A DNA stretch of 49,621 nucleotides, from assembly GCA_964564695.1 (NCBI GenBank), contig CAZMCC010000013.1:1-49621 (forward strand). Direction: 5' to 3'. This document shows positions 1 through 7,650 of this stretch, one piece after another. Every line of letters starts with the position of its first letter. The first letter of the stretch is position 1. The notes beneath the pieces were generated by a model that did no database searches, was not told where the DNA came from, and saw nothing but the letters and a program-made list of their open reading frames with translations. Source of the stretch: CAZMCC01 sp964564695 (lineage in GTDB: Bacteria > Planctomycetota > Phycisphaerae > Phycisphaerales > UBA1924). The position numbers and the translations under genes were made by a program.

Positions 1-50
1 CGATCCCCGGAGTCACGATGTGAGTCACGGACTTACGCAGCGCTCAGTAG

Positions 51-85
51 TCCCTAGTCCCTGGCCCCTGGCCCCTGGCCCCTAC
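51..85. repeat. Degenerate heptamer tandem repeat
   Basis: About five copies of a 7-nt unit lie end to end: TCCCTAG, TCCCTGG, CCCCTGG, CCCCTGG and a partial CCCCT. They abut and slightly overlap the stop codon of the ferredoxin gene. No function is evident; it may be a slippage product in the 3' flank. Confidence 0.6.
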
Positions 86-342
86 TTCTTGTAATACTCC
101 AGATTCACCTGGATGTACTTGTTCCACTCGCCCGGCAGGTCTTCCTGCGGAAAGATCGCCTTCACCGGGCACTCGTCCACGCACAGGCCGCAGTCGATGC
201 ACGTGTCCGGGTCGATGTAAAGCTGATCGGCCTTCTCGAAGTCGGCCTCGTTCTTCGTCGGGTGGATGCAGTCGACGGGGCACACCTCGACGCACGAGGT
301 GTCCCGGGTTCCGATGCACGGCTCTGCGATGATGTGAGGCAT
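82..342 (-). CDS. 7Fe ferredoxin (one 3Fe-4S and one 4Fe-4S cluster)
   Basis: An 86-residue soluble electron carrier. Cysteines at 9, 17, 21, 48, 51, 54 and 58 match the Azotobacter ferredoxin I pattern. By that model C9, C17 and C58 hold the 3Fe-4S cluster and C21, C48, C51 and C54 hold the 4Fe-4S cluster. The extra Cys usually found three residues after the first ligand is Thr12 here. The open frame extends upstream, but the family start (a short Met-Pro-His-Ile lead into the first Cys) fits the ATG at 342. It is divergent from the NfeD gene, across a 176-bp spacer. The redox partner cannot be told from context. Confidence 0.93.
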   Translation of the reverse strand: MPHIIAEPCIGTRDTSCVEVCPVDCIHPTKNEADFEKADQLYIDPDTCIDCGLCVDECPVKAIFPQEDLPGEWNKYIQVNLEYYKK

Positions 343-518
343 GGCTTGAACTACCCCCTTGCGGCCCCCCCGGTGCGACCGTTCGGGACACTTTAGCGCC
401 CGCCCCCAACACGTCCAGCGGGGCGAGAACCCCCGCGGTTCCGATCGCAATTCCCGGGGCGATTTTCCGAAGGAACCTATACTCCGGCAGGGCAGGCCTC
501 GCCGCCGGGGTACTGGGA

Positions 519-1145
519 GTGCGACCCGTGGGCCACCTGACTGATCTCTTCTTCGCCGACCGTGCGGGATGGTTCGCTGTCCCTGCACTCGCCGGCACCG
601 CGTTCGTCGTGATCCGGCTGGTGTTCATCCTGCTGGGGGCCGACCACGGGTTCGCCGACGCCTCGCACGCCGGGCACTTTGATCTCGGGCACGCCGGCCA
701 TGGCGGCAGCGTCGACGGCGCGCCCGGGCACGACGCCCATCTCTTTGAGTGGCTCAGCATCCAGGGGCTCGTCGCCTTCGCCGCCGGCTTCGGCTGGGGC
801 GGCCTGGGGGCTCTCAAGGGCAGCGGGATGGGCATGCTCGCCGCGGTCTTCGTCGGGATGATCGCCGGCGCCGGGGTGATGTGGCTCTACGCCCAGCTGT
901 TCAACCAATTTCGCCAACTCGAAGTCAGCGGCAACATCGCGATCGACGACACCGTGGGTTCGTCAGGGAACGTCTACCTCACCGTGCCCAGCGCCGGAAG
1001 CGGCGCGGGGCAGGTGACGCTCATCGTCTCGGGGCGCCAGCGCATCTACGCCGCCGTCTCGCGGGCCGGGGAGATCCCGACCGGTGGACGCGTCCGCGTC
1101 GTCGGCGTCGCCGACCCGCAGACGGTCACGGTCGCGCCGGATTGA
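519..1145 (+). CDS. NfeD-like membrane protein (flotillin partner)
   Basis: A 208-residue membrane protein. Hydrophobic segments lie near residues 18-40, 83-100 and 105-128, separated by a His/Gly/Asp-rich loop with several HAGH-like words. The C-terminal 70 residues are beta-rich and end in GGRVRVVGV, as expected for the OB-fold domain of NfeD/YqiJ-type proteins. The flotillin gene follows on the same strand after about 100 nt. That is the usual nfeD-flotillin pairing, in which the two act together in membrane microdomain organisation. The start is uncertain: GTG at 519 or GTG at 528. A TATACT hexamer at 479-484 could be a -10 box. Family assignment rests on topology, the tail domain and the neighbour. 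Confidence 0.75.
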   Translation: MRPVGHLTDLFFADRAGWFAVPALAGTAFVVIRLVFILLGADHGFADASHAGHFDLGHAGHGGSVDGAPGHDAHLFEWLSIQGLVAFAAGFGWGGLGALKGSGMGMLAAVFVGMIAGAGVMWLYAQLFNQFRQLEVSGNIAIDDTVGSSGNVYLTVPSAGSGAGQVTLIVSGRQRIYAAVSRAGEIPTGGRVRVVGVADPQTVTVAPD

Positions 1146-1248
1146 GCCGCCCGCCCGGCCTCAAGCCCGGGCCACTCGTGTGTGTCCACCGCTCGGCGCG
1201 ATCGGCGCGCCAAGCTCCTCGTGCAGACAAAGAAGGGGGAAACCAGCC

Positions 1249-2904
1249 ATGATGCCCACAACCGCGATCGTTGCCACGATGCCCGCCCATTCCTTCCCGC
1301 TCGCCCCGCCCCCCTCGATCCTCGCGGCGGCGGGCGACTCCACTCAGCCGATCATCTGGATCGGCCTGGTCGGGTTTGTCCTCCTCGTCCTGCTCGTGCT
1401 CGCGCTGCTGGTCGCACGCCAGTACAAGCGGTGCCCGTCCAACCGCATCCTCGTCGTCTACGGCAAGGGCGTGGGGCTGCGGGCCAGCAAGTGCCTCCAC
1501 GGCGGCGGCGCGTTCGTGATCCCCCTCATCCAGGACCACGACTACCTCTCCCTCGAGCCGATGGTCATCGACATCCCGCTCGAGGGCGCCCTGAGCCAGA
1601 ACAACATCCGCGTGAACGCGCCCGCGACGTTCACCGTCGGCATCTCCACCGACCCCGTGCTCATGAACAACGCCGCGGAGCGCCTCTTGAGCCTGCCGAC
1701 GTCCGCCATCCGCGAGCAGGCGCAGGACATCATCCTGGGCCAGCTCCGCCTGGTGATCGCGACGCTCACGATCGAGGAGATCAACCGCGACCGCGAGAAG
1801 TTCATGAAGCTCATCAACGAGAACGTCGGGCAGGAGATCAACAAGATCGGCCTCGACCTCATCAACGTGAACGTCCGCGACATCACCGACGAGAGCGGGT
1901 ACATCCAGGCGATCGGCAAGCGGGCGGCGGCCGAGGCGATCAACCGGGCCAAGGTCGAGGTCGCGCAGCAGGAGCAGTCGGGCGCGACGGGCGAAGCGAT
2001 CGCGGTGCGGGAACGGACCGTGAACGTCGCCCGCGAGACGACCGGCGCCGTGCAGGAGCAGAAGGAGCTCGAGCAGCAGCAGCGCATTCGCGTGGCGGCC
2101 CTCGAGGCCGACGCGATCAAGGGCGAAGTCGAGTCGCGGCGCGACCGCGAGATCGCGATCGCGCAGCGCGAGGCCGAGATCGCGTCCAGCAAGAAGGCCG
2201 CGGAGCAGGAGCAGCGCATCCGCGTCGCCCAGGCCGAGTCCAAGGCGGTCGAGGGCGAGAACGCCGCGAAGACGGCGATGACGCTGTCGACGGCGGCGTT
2301 CGCCGAGGTTCAGGCCGAGTCGCGCCGGCGTGCGGAAGTTGCGTCCGCGAAGGCGACCGAGGCCGTGCTGATCGCGCAGCGCGAGCAGGAGCTCGCGCGC
2401 CTGGCGAAGGACCAGCTCGCGCCGCAGGAGATCGAGAAGAAGCGGATCGAGATCGCCGCCGAGGCGGAGGCCGAGAAGCGCCGGCGCGAGGCCAAGGGTG
2501 AGGCGGACGCGACCCTGCTGAAGTACGAGGCCGAGGCGGCCGGCGTGCAGAAGGTCATGGAGGCCAAGGCCGAGGGCTACCGCAAGCTCATCGAGGCGTG
2601 CGGCAGCGACTCGCAGGTCGGCCCGACGCTGCTGCTCATCGAGCAGCTCCCCAAGCTCGTCGAGGCCCAGGTGCAGGCCATCCAGCACCTCAAGATCGAC
2701 AAGATCACCGTCTGGGACACCGGCACCGGCCCCAACGGCCGGAACACCACGAGCGACTTCCTGTCGGGCCTCGTCGGCTCGCTGCCGCGGATCCACGAAC
2801 TCGCCCAGCAGGCCGGGATCGAGCTGCCGGCGGCCCTGGGACGCATCCGGTCGTCGGACACGCCGAAGACCCCCGCCGAGAACGGGACGAATCACAAGGC
2901 CTGA
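1249..2904 (+). CDS. Flotillin-family protein (SPFH domain)
   Basis: A 551-residue flotillin/YqiK-type scaffold. A single N-terminal membrane segment (about residues 34-56) is followed by an SPFH/band-7 domain (about 60-250, with GKGVGLRASKCLHGGGAFV and LSLEPMVIDIPL). Then comes a long Ala/Glu/Arg-rich coiled coil (about 250-440) and a C-terminal domain of about 100 residues. Flotillins oligomerise at the inner face of the membrane and mark functional microdomains. The ATG at 1249 was chosen because AAGGGGGAAA precedes it at 8-15 nt and the hydrophobic anchor follows. The frame is open further upstream, but that part overlaps the NfeD gene. It is probably cotranscribed with the NfeD gene. Confidence 0.92.
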   Translation: MMPTTAIVATMPAHSFPLAPPPSILAAAGDSTQPIIWIGLVGFVLLVLLVLALLVARQYKRCPSNRILVVYGKGVGLRASKCLHGGGAFVIPLIQDHDYLSLEPMVIDIPLEGALSQNNIRVNAPATFTVGISTDPVLMNNAAERLLSLPTSAIREQAQDIILGQLRLVIATLTIEEINRDREKFMKLINENVGQEINKIGLDLINVNVRDITDESGYIQAIGKRAAAEAINRAKVEVAQQEQSGATGEAIAVRERTVNVARETTGAVQEQKELEQQQRIRVAALEADAIKGEVESRRDREIAIAQREAEIASSKKAAEQEQRIRVAQAESKAVEGENAAKTAMTLSTAAFAEVQAESRRRAEVASAKATEAVLIAQREQELARLAKDQLAPQEIEKKRIEIAAEAEAEKRRREAKGEADATLLKYEAEAAGVQKVMEAKAEGYRKLIEACGSDSQVGPTLLLIEQLPKLVEAQVQAIQHLKIDKITVWDTGTGPNGRNTTSDFLSGLVGSLPRIHELAQQAGIELPAALGRIRSSDTPKTPAENGTNHKA

Positions 2905-2927
2905 AGTCCGGCGGGGCGGCGGCGCGG

Positions 2928-2939
2928 TACGCTTAGGTC
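2928..2939 (+). promoter_or_regulatory. Leaderless-type -10 box, PEGA lipoprotein gene
   Basis: TACGCT (2928-2933) lies 6 nt before the ATG at 2940, with no ribosome binding site between. The same arrangement occurs at several other genes in this window, which suggests that transcription starts at or next to the start codon. Confidence 0.45.
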
Positions 2940-3398
2940 ATGCGCCGCCGTCTCGCCGCTTTCGCGTTGCTCCCCGCCGCCCTCGTGCTGCCCGGCTGCC
3001 TTGAGCGCACGATCCGCATCACCAGCGAGCCCCCGGGGGCCGTGGTGTGGCTCAATGACACCGAGCTCGGGCGCACGCCTGTGGAGACCGACTTCACGTT
3101 CTACGGCGTGTACGACGTGCGCATGCACCTCGAGGGCTACGAGCCGCTGACCACCAGCCGCGAGGCCAAGGCGCCGTTCTACGAGTATCCCGGGATCGAC
3201 ATCTTCGCCGAGGCCGTGCCGGCGCGGATCCCCACGCTGGTGGAGTGGAACTTCGTCCTCGTGCCGCTGGCCGAGAAGGGCATGCCCAAGCCGCAGGCGG
3301 AGGGCGAGCTGCTCGGCCGCGCCCGCGAGATGCGCGGCACGCTGAACGAGGGGACGCCGGCCGACCTGCCGCCGGCGGAGACAGCCCCCAAGCCGTGA
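2940..3398 (+). CDS. PEGA-domain lipoprotein
   Basis: A 152-residue predicted lipoprotein. A basic start and hydrophobic stretch lead to the lipobox LPGC with the acylated Cys at residue 20. A PEGA-type motif follows immediately: SEPPGAVVWLNDTELGRTPV, then YDVRMHLEGYEPL. PEGA domains are small surface beta-sandwiches found in envelope proteins. The C-terminus is Pro/Glu-rich and probably flexible. It starts 36 nt after the flotillin gene and may be a separate unit because of the -10-like box right before its ATG. The substrate or partner is unknown. Confidence 0.85.
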   Translation: MRRRLAAFALLPAALVLPGCLERTIRITSEPPGAVVWLNDTELGRTPVETDFTFYGVYDVRMHLEGYEPLTTSREAKAPFYEYPGIDIFAEAVPARIPTLVEWNFVLVPLAEKGMPKPQAEGELLGRAREMRGTLNEGTPADLPPAETAPKP

Positions 3399-3401
3399 TG
3401 A

Positions 3402-4014
3402 ATGGCAACACGGCTCCCACTTTCCCCGGACCTGATCGACGCCGCGTGTGAGCTGCATTCCACGTTTGCGTCCTGGCGTCGCTCAGACGAGGCACTGTTT
3501 GTGCTGAGGATGTCTCTGCCGGGTATCTCGGCGGCCGACACTCTTGTCAAAGTTGCGGTCGTGAACGCGCTCTATTTCACGAACGTCTTTGCACTGGTGC
3601 GTGTCGCAGATCATTTCGCCGGCGTGCTCGCACGCCACGACTTGGCGAACGCTGGACCGGAGCTCGTGGAAGAACTCGCGCGGGTTCCACAAGGCGGAAG
3701 CGAATCCAGGCCCAAGCAGCGCCTCAGCCTGGCCGCAAAGTTCGCCCATTTCTTTGTCGATGAGGATCGGTTCCCGATCTATGACAAGTATGCCGTTCGG
3801 ATGGTGGCGAGGCTCTCAAACGTGCCGGAAGCGGGCTTGAAGCAGCTACACCGCGTTCGCCGAGGCCTTCAACGAACTGGCAGCAAGGGCCGGAGTTGCG
3901 CATGACCGCCGACGGCTTGACCGATACTTGTGGATACAGGGGCAGTACGAAGACAGGCCGGCGAGCAGCGATCTCGAGGCCGCGTTCAAACGGGGCGAAT
4001 GGCCACCTGTTTGA
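3402..4014 (+). pseudogene. Unknown gene, frameshifted near 3840
   Basis: The first frame (ATG 3402) reads a soluble alpha-helical protein with the recognisable string AAKFAHFFVDEDRFPIYDKY (about residues 113-132). It degenerates after residue 149 into Arg-rich sequence and stops at 3905. The next frame picks up at about 3847 with YTAFAEAFNELAARAG and continues to a clean stop at 4012-4014, giving a plausible protein of about 204 residues if one base is removed (or two restored) at about 3838-3847. Codon use is less G+C-biased than in the neighbours, which hints at transfer. The family is not identified. The gene meets the acyltransferase gene tail to tail with a 1-bp gap. A true pseudogene and a sequencing error are equally possible. 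Confidence 0.6.
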
Positions 4015-4015
4015 A

Positions 4016-4654
4016 TCACGACGACCTGTTCGTCATCACCCGTGCCGGCACGCCCACGACCCGCTCGCCGTCGTCGACGTGGCGGATGACGACCGAGCCC
4101 GTTCCGACCAGGCACCCTGTGCCGATGCGGATGCTTGGCAGCACGCTGGCGCCCAGGCCCACGAGCGTGTGGGCGAGCACTTCAACGCGCCCGCCGAGGG
4201 CCGCCCGCGGTGCGATGTGCGCGTTGAAGCCGACCTTGCAGTCATGCTCGACGATCGCGCCAGAGTTCACGATCGCGTGGTCGCCGATCTTGGCGCGTGA
4301 GTGGATGATCGCCCCCGGGCCGACCCATACGCCCCGCCCGATCTGGGCCGAGGGGCTGATGAATGCGGTGGGGTGCACGATCGTCACGGCCCGCTCCCGC
4401 AGCTCGGGCGGGCAGGCGGTGAGTAATTTTTTTCTAAAATCAATATTGCCGACACCCAGAATCCACCGGCACTCCAAGGGGAGCCGGCGCATGTCGAGAC
4501 CGCCCAAATGGGGGATTGACCCGGGTCCGCCCCCGACCGGGGCGTCGTGATCGTCGTCAAAAAACCCGGCAATCGGCACGTTGGCGAGCCGGGCGGCCTC
4601 GTTCACGACCAAAGCGTGCCCGCCTCCGCCCAGGATCACGATTCTGTCCATCAT
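4016..4654 (-). CDS. NeuD/PglD-type sugar O- or N-acyltransferase
   Basis: A 212-residue cytoplasmic enzyme. The N-terminus has a Rossmann-like nucleotide-binding fold starting RIVILGGGGHALVV. The C-terminal half is a left-handed beta-helix of hexapeptide repeats (HPTAFISPSAQIGRGVWVGP and onward). The catalytic-type His sits in VEHDCKVG, as in PglD. Such enzymes acetylate amino- or hydroxy-sugars for surface glycans. The open frame runs further upstream, but homology starts at the ATG pair 4654/4651. An internal patch (about 4423-4448) is strikingly AT-rich, with an AAAAAAA run encoding Lys-Lys. The sugar substrate cannot be deduced. Confidence 0.88.
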   Translation of the reverse strand: MMDRIVILGGGGHALVVNEAARLANVPIAGFFDDDHDAPVGGGPGSIPHLGGLDMRRLPLECRWILGVGNIDFRKKLLTACPPELRERAVTIVHPTAFISPSAQIGRGVWVGPGAIIHSRAKIGDHAIVNSGAIVEHDCKVGFNAHIAPRAALGGRVEVLAHTLVGLGASVLPSIRIGTGCLVGTGSVVIRHVDDGERVVGVPARVMTNRSS

Positions 4655-4889
4655 GCCATCAACCATGCGCGCAAAACCGTCGTCACACCACCCCCCCCGC
4701 CTTGACGAAAGCCTCGGCGGACGCGAGACTTGCCGCCCTACGCCCGACCCGGCCAGGACCGGGATGGGAAAAGCCTTGAAGGGCGCGAATCCCGCGCCCG
4801 GCACGGCCCGTACCGACTGGACCCGGCTCCGGCCGGCTTTTGCACCTGTTTGATCGCCGGGGCTTTACCCCCCGGCTTTGGAGTTTCGC

Positions 4890-6275
4890 ATGGCTGCTCG
4901 TTCTTCCGGCTCGGGCTCGACGATCGCGTGGATGGTCATCATGGGGGTGCTGGGGCTGGGCGGGCTGATCTTCGGCCTGGTGATGTACAACCAGCGTCAG
5001 GCGGTGACGCGCGACCTCGCGGCGGTGAAGGTCGAGACGGCCGAATTCATCGCTGACGGCGAGCGTCGCCAAGACGCCCTGAACCCGGTGCGCGAGGCGG
5101 CCCGGGCGTCCAGGCCGGCGAAGTCGGTCGTGGGCTACCTCAGCGAGTCGATGCAGACGACGATGCAGCGCGTCACCGGGGCCCGGACCGACAAGCTTCC
5201 GGACCTCGAGCGCAAGCTCGGGTCGGTCGAGGGTGCGGACGGGATGAGCCTGCTCACGATCCTCGAGCAGAAGAAGAACGACGTCGCCGAGCTCGAGAAG
5301 CGGATTGTCGACGCCGACGCCGCCCGCAAGCGGGCCGAGCAGGACCGTGAGAACGAGGTCAAGCGCATCGGCGAGATGCAGACCGGCCTGGACAGCACGC
5401 TCGCGGCGCTCACCGCCGAGGTGAACAAGTACAAGGACGAGATCGAGTCCTACCGCGACGGCCTGAACAAGGCCCGCGGCGAGATGAACGCGGCCGTCGA
5501 GCGCGTCGAGGCCAAGGCCAGGGACGAGCAGGTCGCGCTGCAGAACCAGATCGCGGAGCTGGAGCGTGACAAGGTGCTGGCGAACGACACGATCAAGCGG
5601 CTGCAGACGGAGATCCGCGGCAAGCGCGTGCAGGCCGGCGACGAGGCCGCCCTCGTCGACGCGAGCGTGATCGGCATCGAGGGCTCGCAGAGCCAGGTCT
5701 ACCTGAATGTCGGCAAGCGGAACAACGTCGTGCTGGGTATGACGTTCCAGATCTACTCCGAGTCCTCGGCCATCCGGCCCGACCCGACCACGGGCGAGTA
5801 CCCCGAGGGCAAGGCCGCGGTCGAGGTCATCAAGGTCGACGAGACGTCGAGCACGGCCCGGATCGTCCGCGAGAAGCGTGGCAACCCGGTCGTTCGTGGC
5901 GACGTGGCGGCGAACGCGGCGTTCGATCCGAACAAGAAGTACACGTTCCTGGTCTTCGGCAACTTTGACCCCGAGGGCACCGGCACGCCGAACCCCCAGG
6001 GCCGCGCCGAGATCGAGGCGCTCATCACCGGTTGGGGCGGCAGCGTTGTTGACCAGCTCTCGGGCGATGTGGACTTCGTGGTGCTCGGGGCCCGCCCCGT
6101 GCTCCCCCCTCAGCCCCGCGACGACGCGCCCCCGGCCGTCATCACCGAGTTCATCCGTCAGCAGCGGATCGTGCAGCAGTACGACCGGCTGTTCCAGCAG
6201 GCGACCTCGACGAGCATCCCGGTGCTGAACGAGAACCGTCTGTACACGCTGACCGGCAAGCGCGGCACGCGGTAA
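4890..6275 (+). CDS. Membrane-anchored coiled-coil protein with FlgT-like and BRCT-like domains
   Basis: A 461-residue protein. One membrane segment (about residues 10-33) is followed by a long coiled coil (about 95-255). Next is a beta-rich module (about 264-343, with VYLNVGKRNNVVLGMTFQIY and STARIVREK), which resembles the C-terminal domain of FlgT-type proteins. The last 110 residues look like a BRCT fold: a core strand FLVFGNF, then GRAEIEALITGWGGSVVDQL, DVDFVVLG, and the closing IPVLNENRLYTLTG. BRCT domains normally mediate contacts in DNA-repair proteins, so their presence in an anchored envelope-type protein is unexpected. GGAG lies 6 nt before the ATG at 4890, which fixes the start. 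The function is unknown. Confidence 0.75.
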   Translation: MAARSSGSGSTIAWMVIMGVLGLGGLIFGLVMYNQRQAVTRDLAAVKVETAEFIADGERRQDALNPVREAARASRPAKSVVGYLSESMQTTMQRVTGARTDKLPDLERKLGSVEGADGMSLLTILEQKKNDVAELEKRIVDADAARKRAEQDRENEVKRIGEMQTGLDSTLAALTAEVNKYKDEIESYRDGLNKARGEMNAAVERVEAKARDEQVALQNQIAELERDKVLANDTIKRLQTEIRGKRVQAGDEAALVDASVIGIEGSQSQVYLNVGKRNNVVLGMTFQIYSESSAIRPDPTTGEYPEGKAAVEVIKVDETSSTARIVREKRGNPVVRGDVAANAAFDPNKKYTFLVFGNFDPEGTGTPNPQGRAEIEALITGWGGSVVDQLSGDVDFVVLGARPVLPPQPRDDAPPAVITEFIRQQRIVQQYDRLFQQATSTSIPVLNENRLYTLTGKRGTR

Positions 6276-6314
6276 GCGCACCCCCCCGGCTCGCTGAGAA
6301 GTCGACAGGATCGA

Positions 6315-7445
6315 ATGGCGCGAAAACGCATGTCCCCGTGGCTTGAGCGCCCCGCGTACTGGGCGATCCGTGGCGCCTTGGGCGCGATGGGCACGGGCGA
6401 CCTCAACGCCAACGTGCACCGGGCCAAGGTGCTCGGACGGTTCTTCGGCTCGCGCATCCAGCGCAAGCGGCTCGGGCGCGCGATGGACAACCTTCTGGTC
6501 GCGTTCCCCGACTGGGACGAGGCGCGGCGTCGCGAGTACGCGATCCTGAGCTATGAGCACCTGTTCACGCTCGCGGTGGAGATGGCGTACACGCCGCGGC
6601 TCTTGAGCGAGGACGGGTGGAGCGACCACCTGCGGATCGGGAACCTCGCGGACTCGGTGCGACACCTGGTGGCGGGCAAGCCGACGGTGATGATCACCGG
6701 TCACTGCGGCAGCTGGGAGCTGATGGGGTACATGCTGGCCCTGCTGGGCTTTCCGGTGCACGCGCTGTACCGGCCGCTGGACTTGAAGCCGCTGGACGAG
6801 TGGGTGCAGGCGAGCCGTCGCAGCCGCGGGCTGGTGCTCGTCGACAAGTTCGGCGCGACCGAGGCCCTGCCCAGGCTGCTCGACTCGGGCGGCGCCGCCG
6901 GGTTCATCGCGGACCAGAACGCCGGGGACAAGGGCATGTTCGTCCCGTTCTTCGGGCGGCTCGCGTCGACGTACAAGACGATCGGGCTGCTCGCGATCCG
7001 CTACGACGCGCCGATCCTGTGCGGGCAGGCGCGCCGGCTGGTGTGGGAGCGCGACCAGACGCAGGAGCGGCGCGAGACGCGCGCCGACGACGAGGAGGGC
7101 GAGCTGGGGTTCACGAACTGGAGCGGCGAGGCGATGCGGTACCGCATCGACATCGTGGACGTGATCAAGCCCGAGGAGTGGAAGACGCAGCCCGACCCGC
7201 TGTTCTACGTGACGGCCCGGTACCGGCGCGCGCTCGAGACGATGGTGCGCAAGGCGCCCGAGCAGAACCTGTGGATGCACCGGTACTGGAAGAGCCGCCC
7301 GCGCCACGAGCGCGAGGGCAAGCCCATGCCGGGGGGATTGCGGGAGAAGCTGCGGACGCTGCCGTGGATGACGGACGAGGAGATGGGGCGGATCGACGAG
7401 TGGACGCGACGGGATACGCTGGCACTGGCGGCGGCGAAGGCATGA
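6315..7445 (+). CDS. LpxL/HtrB-family lysophospholipid acyltransferase
   Basis: A 376-residue membrane-associated acyltransferase. The catalytic HX4E motif is HCGSWE (His130, Glu135). It is followed by the conserved block GFIADQNAGDKGMFVPFFG, the usual 'P-site' signature of the lipid A late acyltransferase family. These enzymes transfer acyl chains to lipid A or related glycolipids at the inner membrane. The length is slightly above the usual 300-320 because of an extended Arg-rich C-terminus. It begins 39 nt after the BRCT-like gene and may share a transcript with it. Its stop codon overlaps the first arm of an inverted repeat. The acceptor lipid cannot be told from sequence. Confidence 0.85.
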   Translation: MARKRMSPWLERPAYWAIRGALGAMGTGDLNANVHRAKVLGRFFGSRIQRKRLGRAMDNLLVAFPDWDEARRREYAILSYEHLFTLAVEMAYTPRLLSEDGWSDHLRIGNLADSVRHLVAGKPTVMITGHCGSWELMGYMLALLGFPVHALYRPLDLKPLDEWVQASRRSRGLVLVDKFGATEALPRLLDSGGAAGFIADQNAGDKGMFVPFFGRLASTYKTIGLLAIRYDAPILCGQARRLVWERDQTQERRETRADDEEGELGFTNWSGEAMRYRIDIVDVIKPEEWKTQPDPLFYVTARYRRALETMVRKAPEQNLWMHRYWKSRPRHEREGKPMPGGLREKLRTLPWMTDEEMGRIDEWTRRDTLALAAAKA

Positions 7446-7557
7446 ACGAGCCGTGAGCGCGAGCTCACGGATAACCATCGTTTGCCGGATCAGTTCGGCG
7501 GATCGGCGACCATCGTTCCGTCACCGTTCACCGTGAGCTTGCGCTCACGGCTCGTTC
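7444..7557. repeat. BIME-like inverted repeat of two hairpins
   Basis: Two 27-nt arms, 7444-7470 and 7531-7557, are reverse complements of each other with one mismatch. Each arm is itself a perfect hairpin: CCGTGAGC / GCTCACGG with a GCGA loop in the first and a TTGC loop in the second. The 60-nt spacer has no gene. The layout resembles paired REP palindromes. It could also act as a tandem terminator for the acyltransferase gene, whose stop codon it overlaps, although no T tract follows. Confidence 0.75.
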
Positions 7558-7638
7558 AATGCCGGATCAGCGGCCGCTTCGGGCCGCCACCCGAACTGTG
7601 AAGACCGCGCGAAGAGCCACCCGAAAGCTCCCGCCCGC

Positions 7639-7650
7639 TACCGTTCTCCC
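7639..7650 (+). promoter_or_regulatory. Leaderless-type -10 box, PhoX-like gene
   Basis: TACCGT (7639-7644) lies 6 nt before the ATG at 7651, with no Shine-Dalgarno sequence between. No clear -35 hexamer is visible. Confidence 0.5.

Noticed and set aside
51..85. A CRISPR-like short repeat
   Set aside because: Units are 7 nt and directly adjacent, with no spacers; it is a simple tandem repeat.
1126..2895. A 589-residue open frame on the minus strand across the flotillin gene
   Set aside because: It is the antisense shadow of a strongly conserved flotillin in GC-rich DNA; its translation is low-complexity Leu/Arg/Asp with no motif.
4683..7478. A 931-residue minus-strand open frame over the BRCT-like and acyltransferase genes
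   Set aside because: It is opposite two genes with clear motifs, and its translation is Arg/Leu/Val/His-rich shadow sequence.
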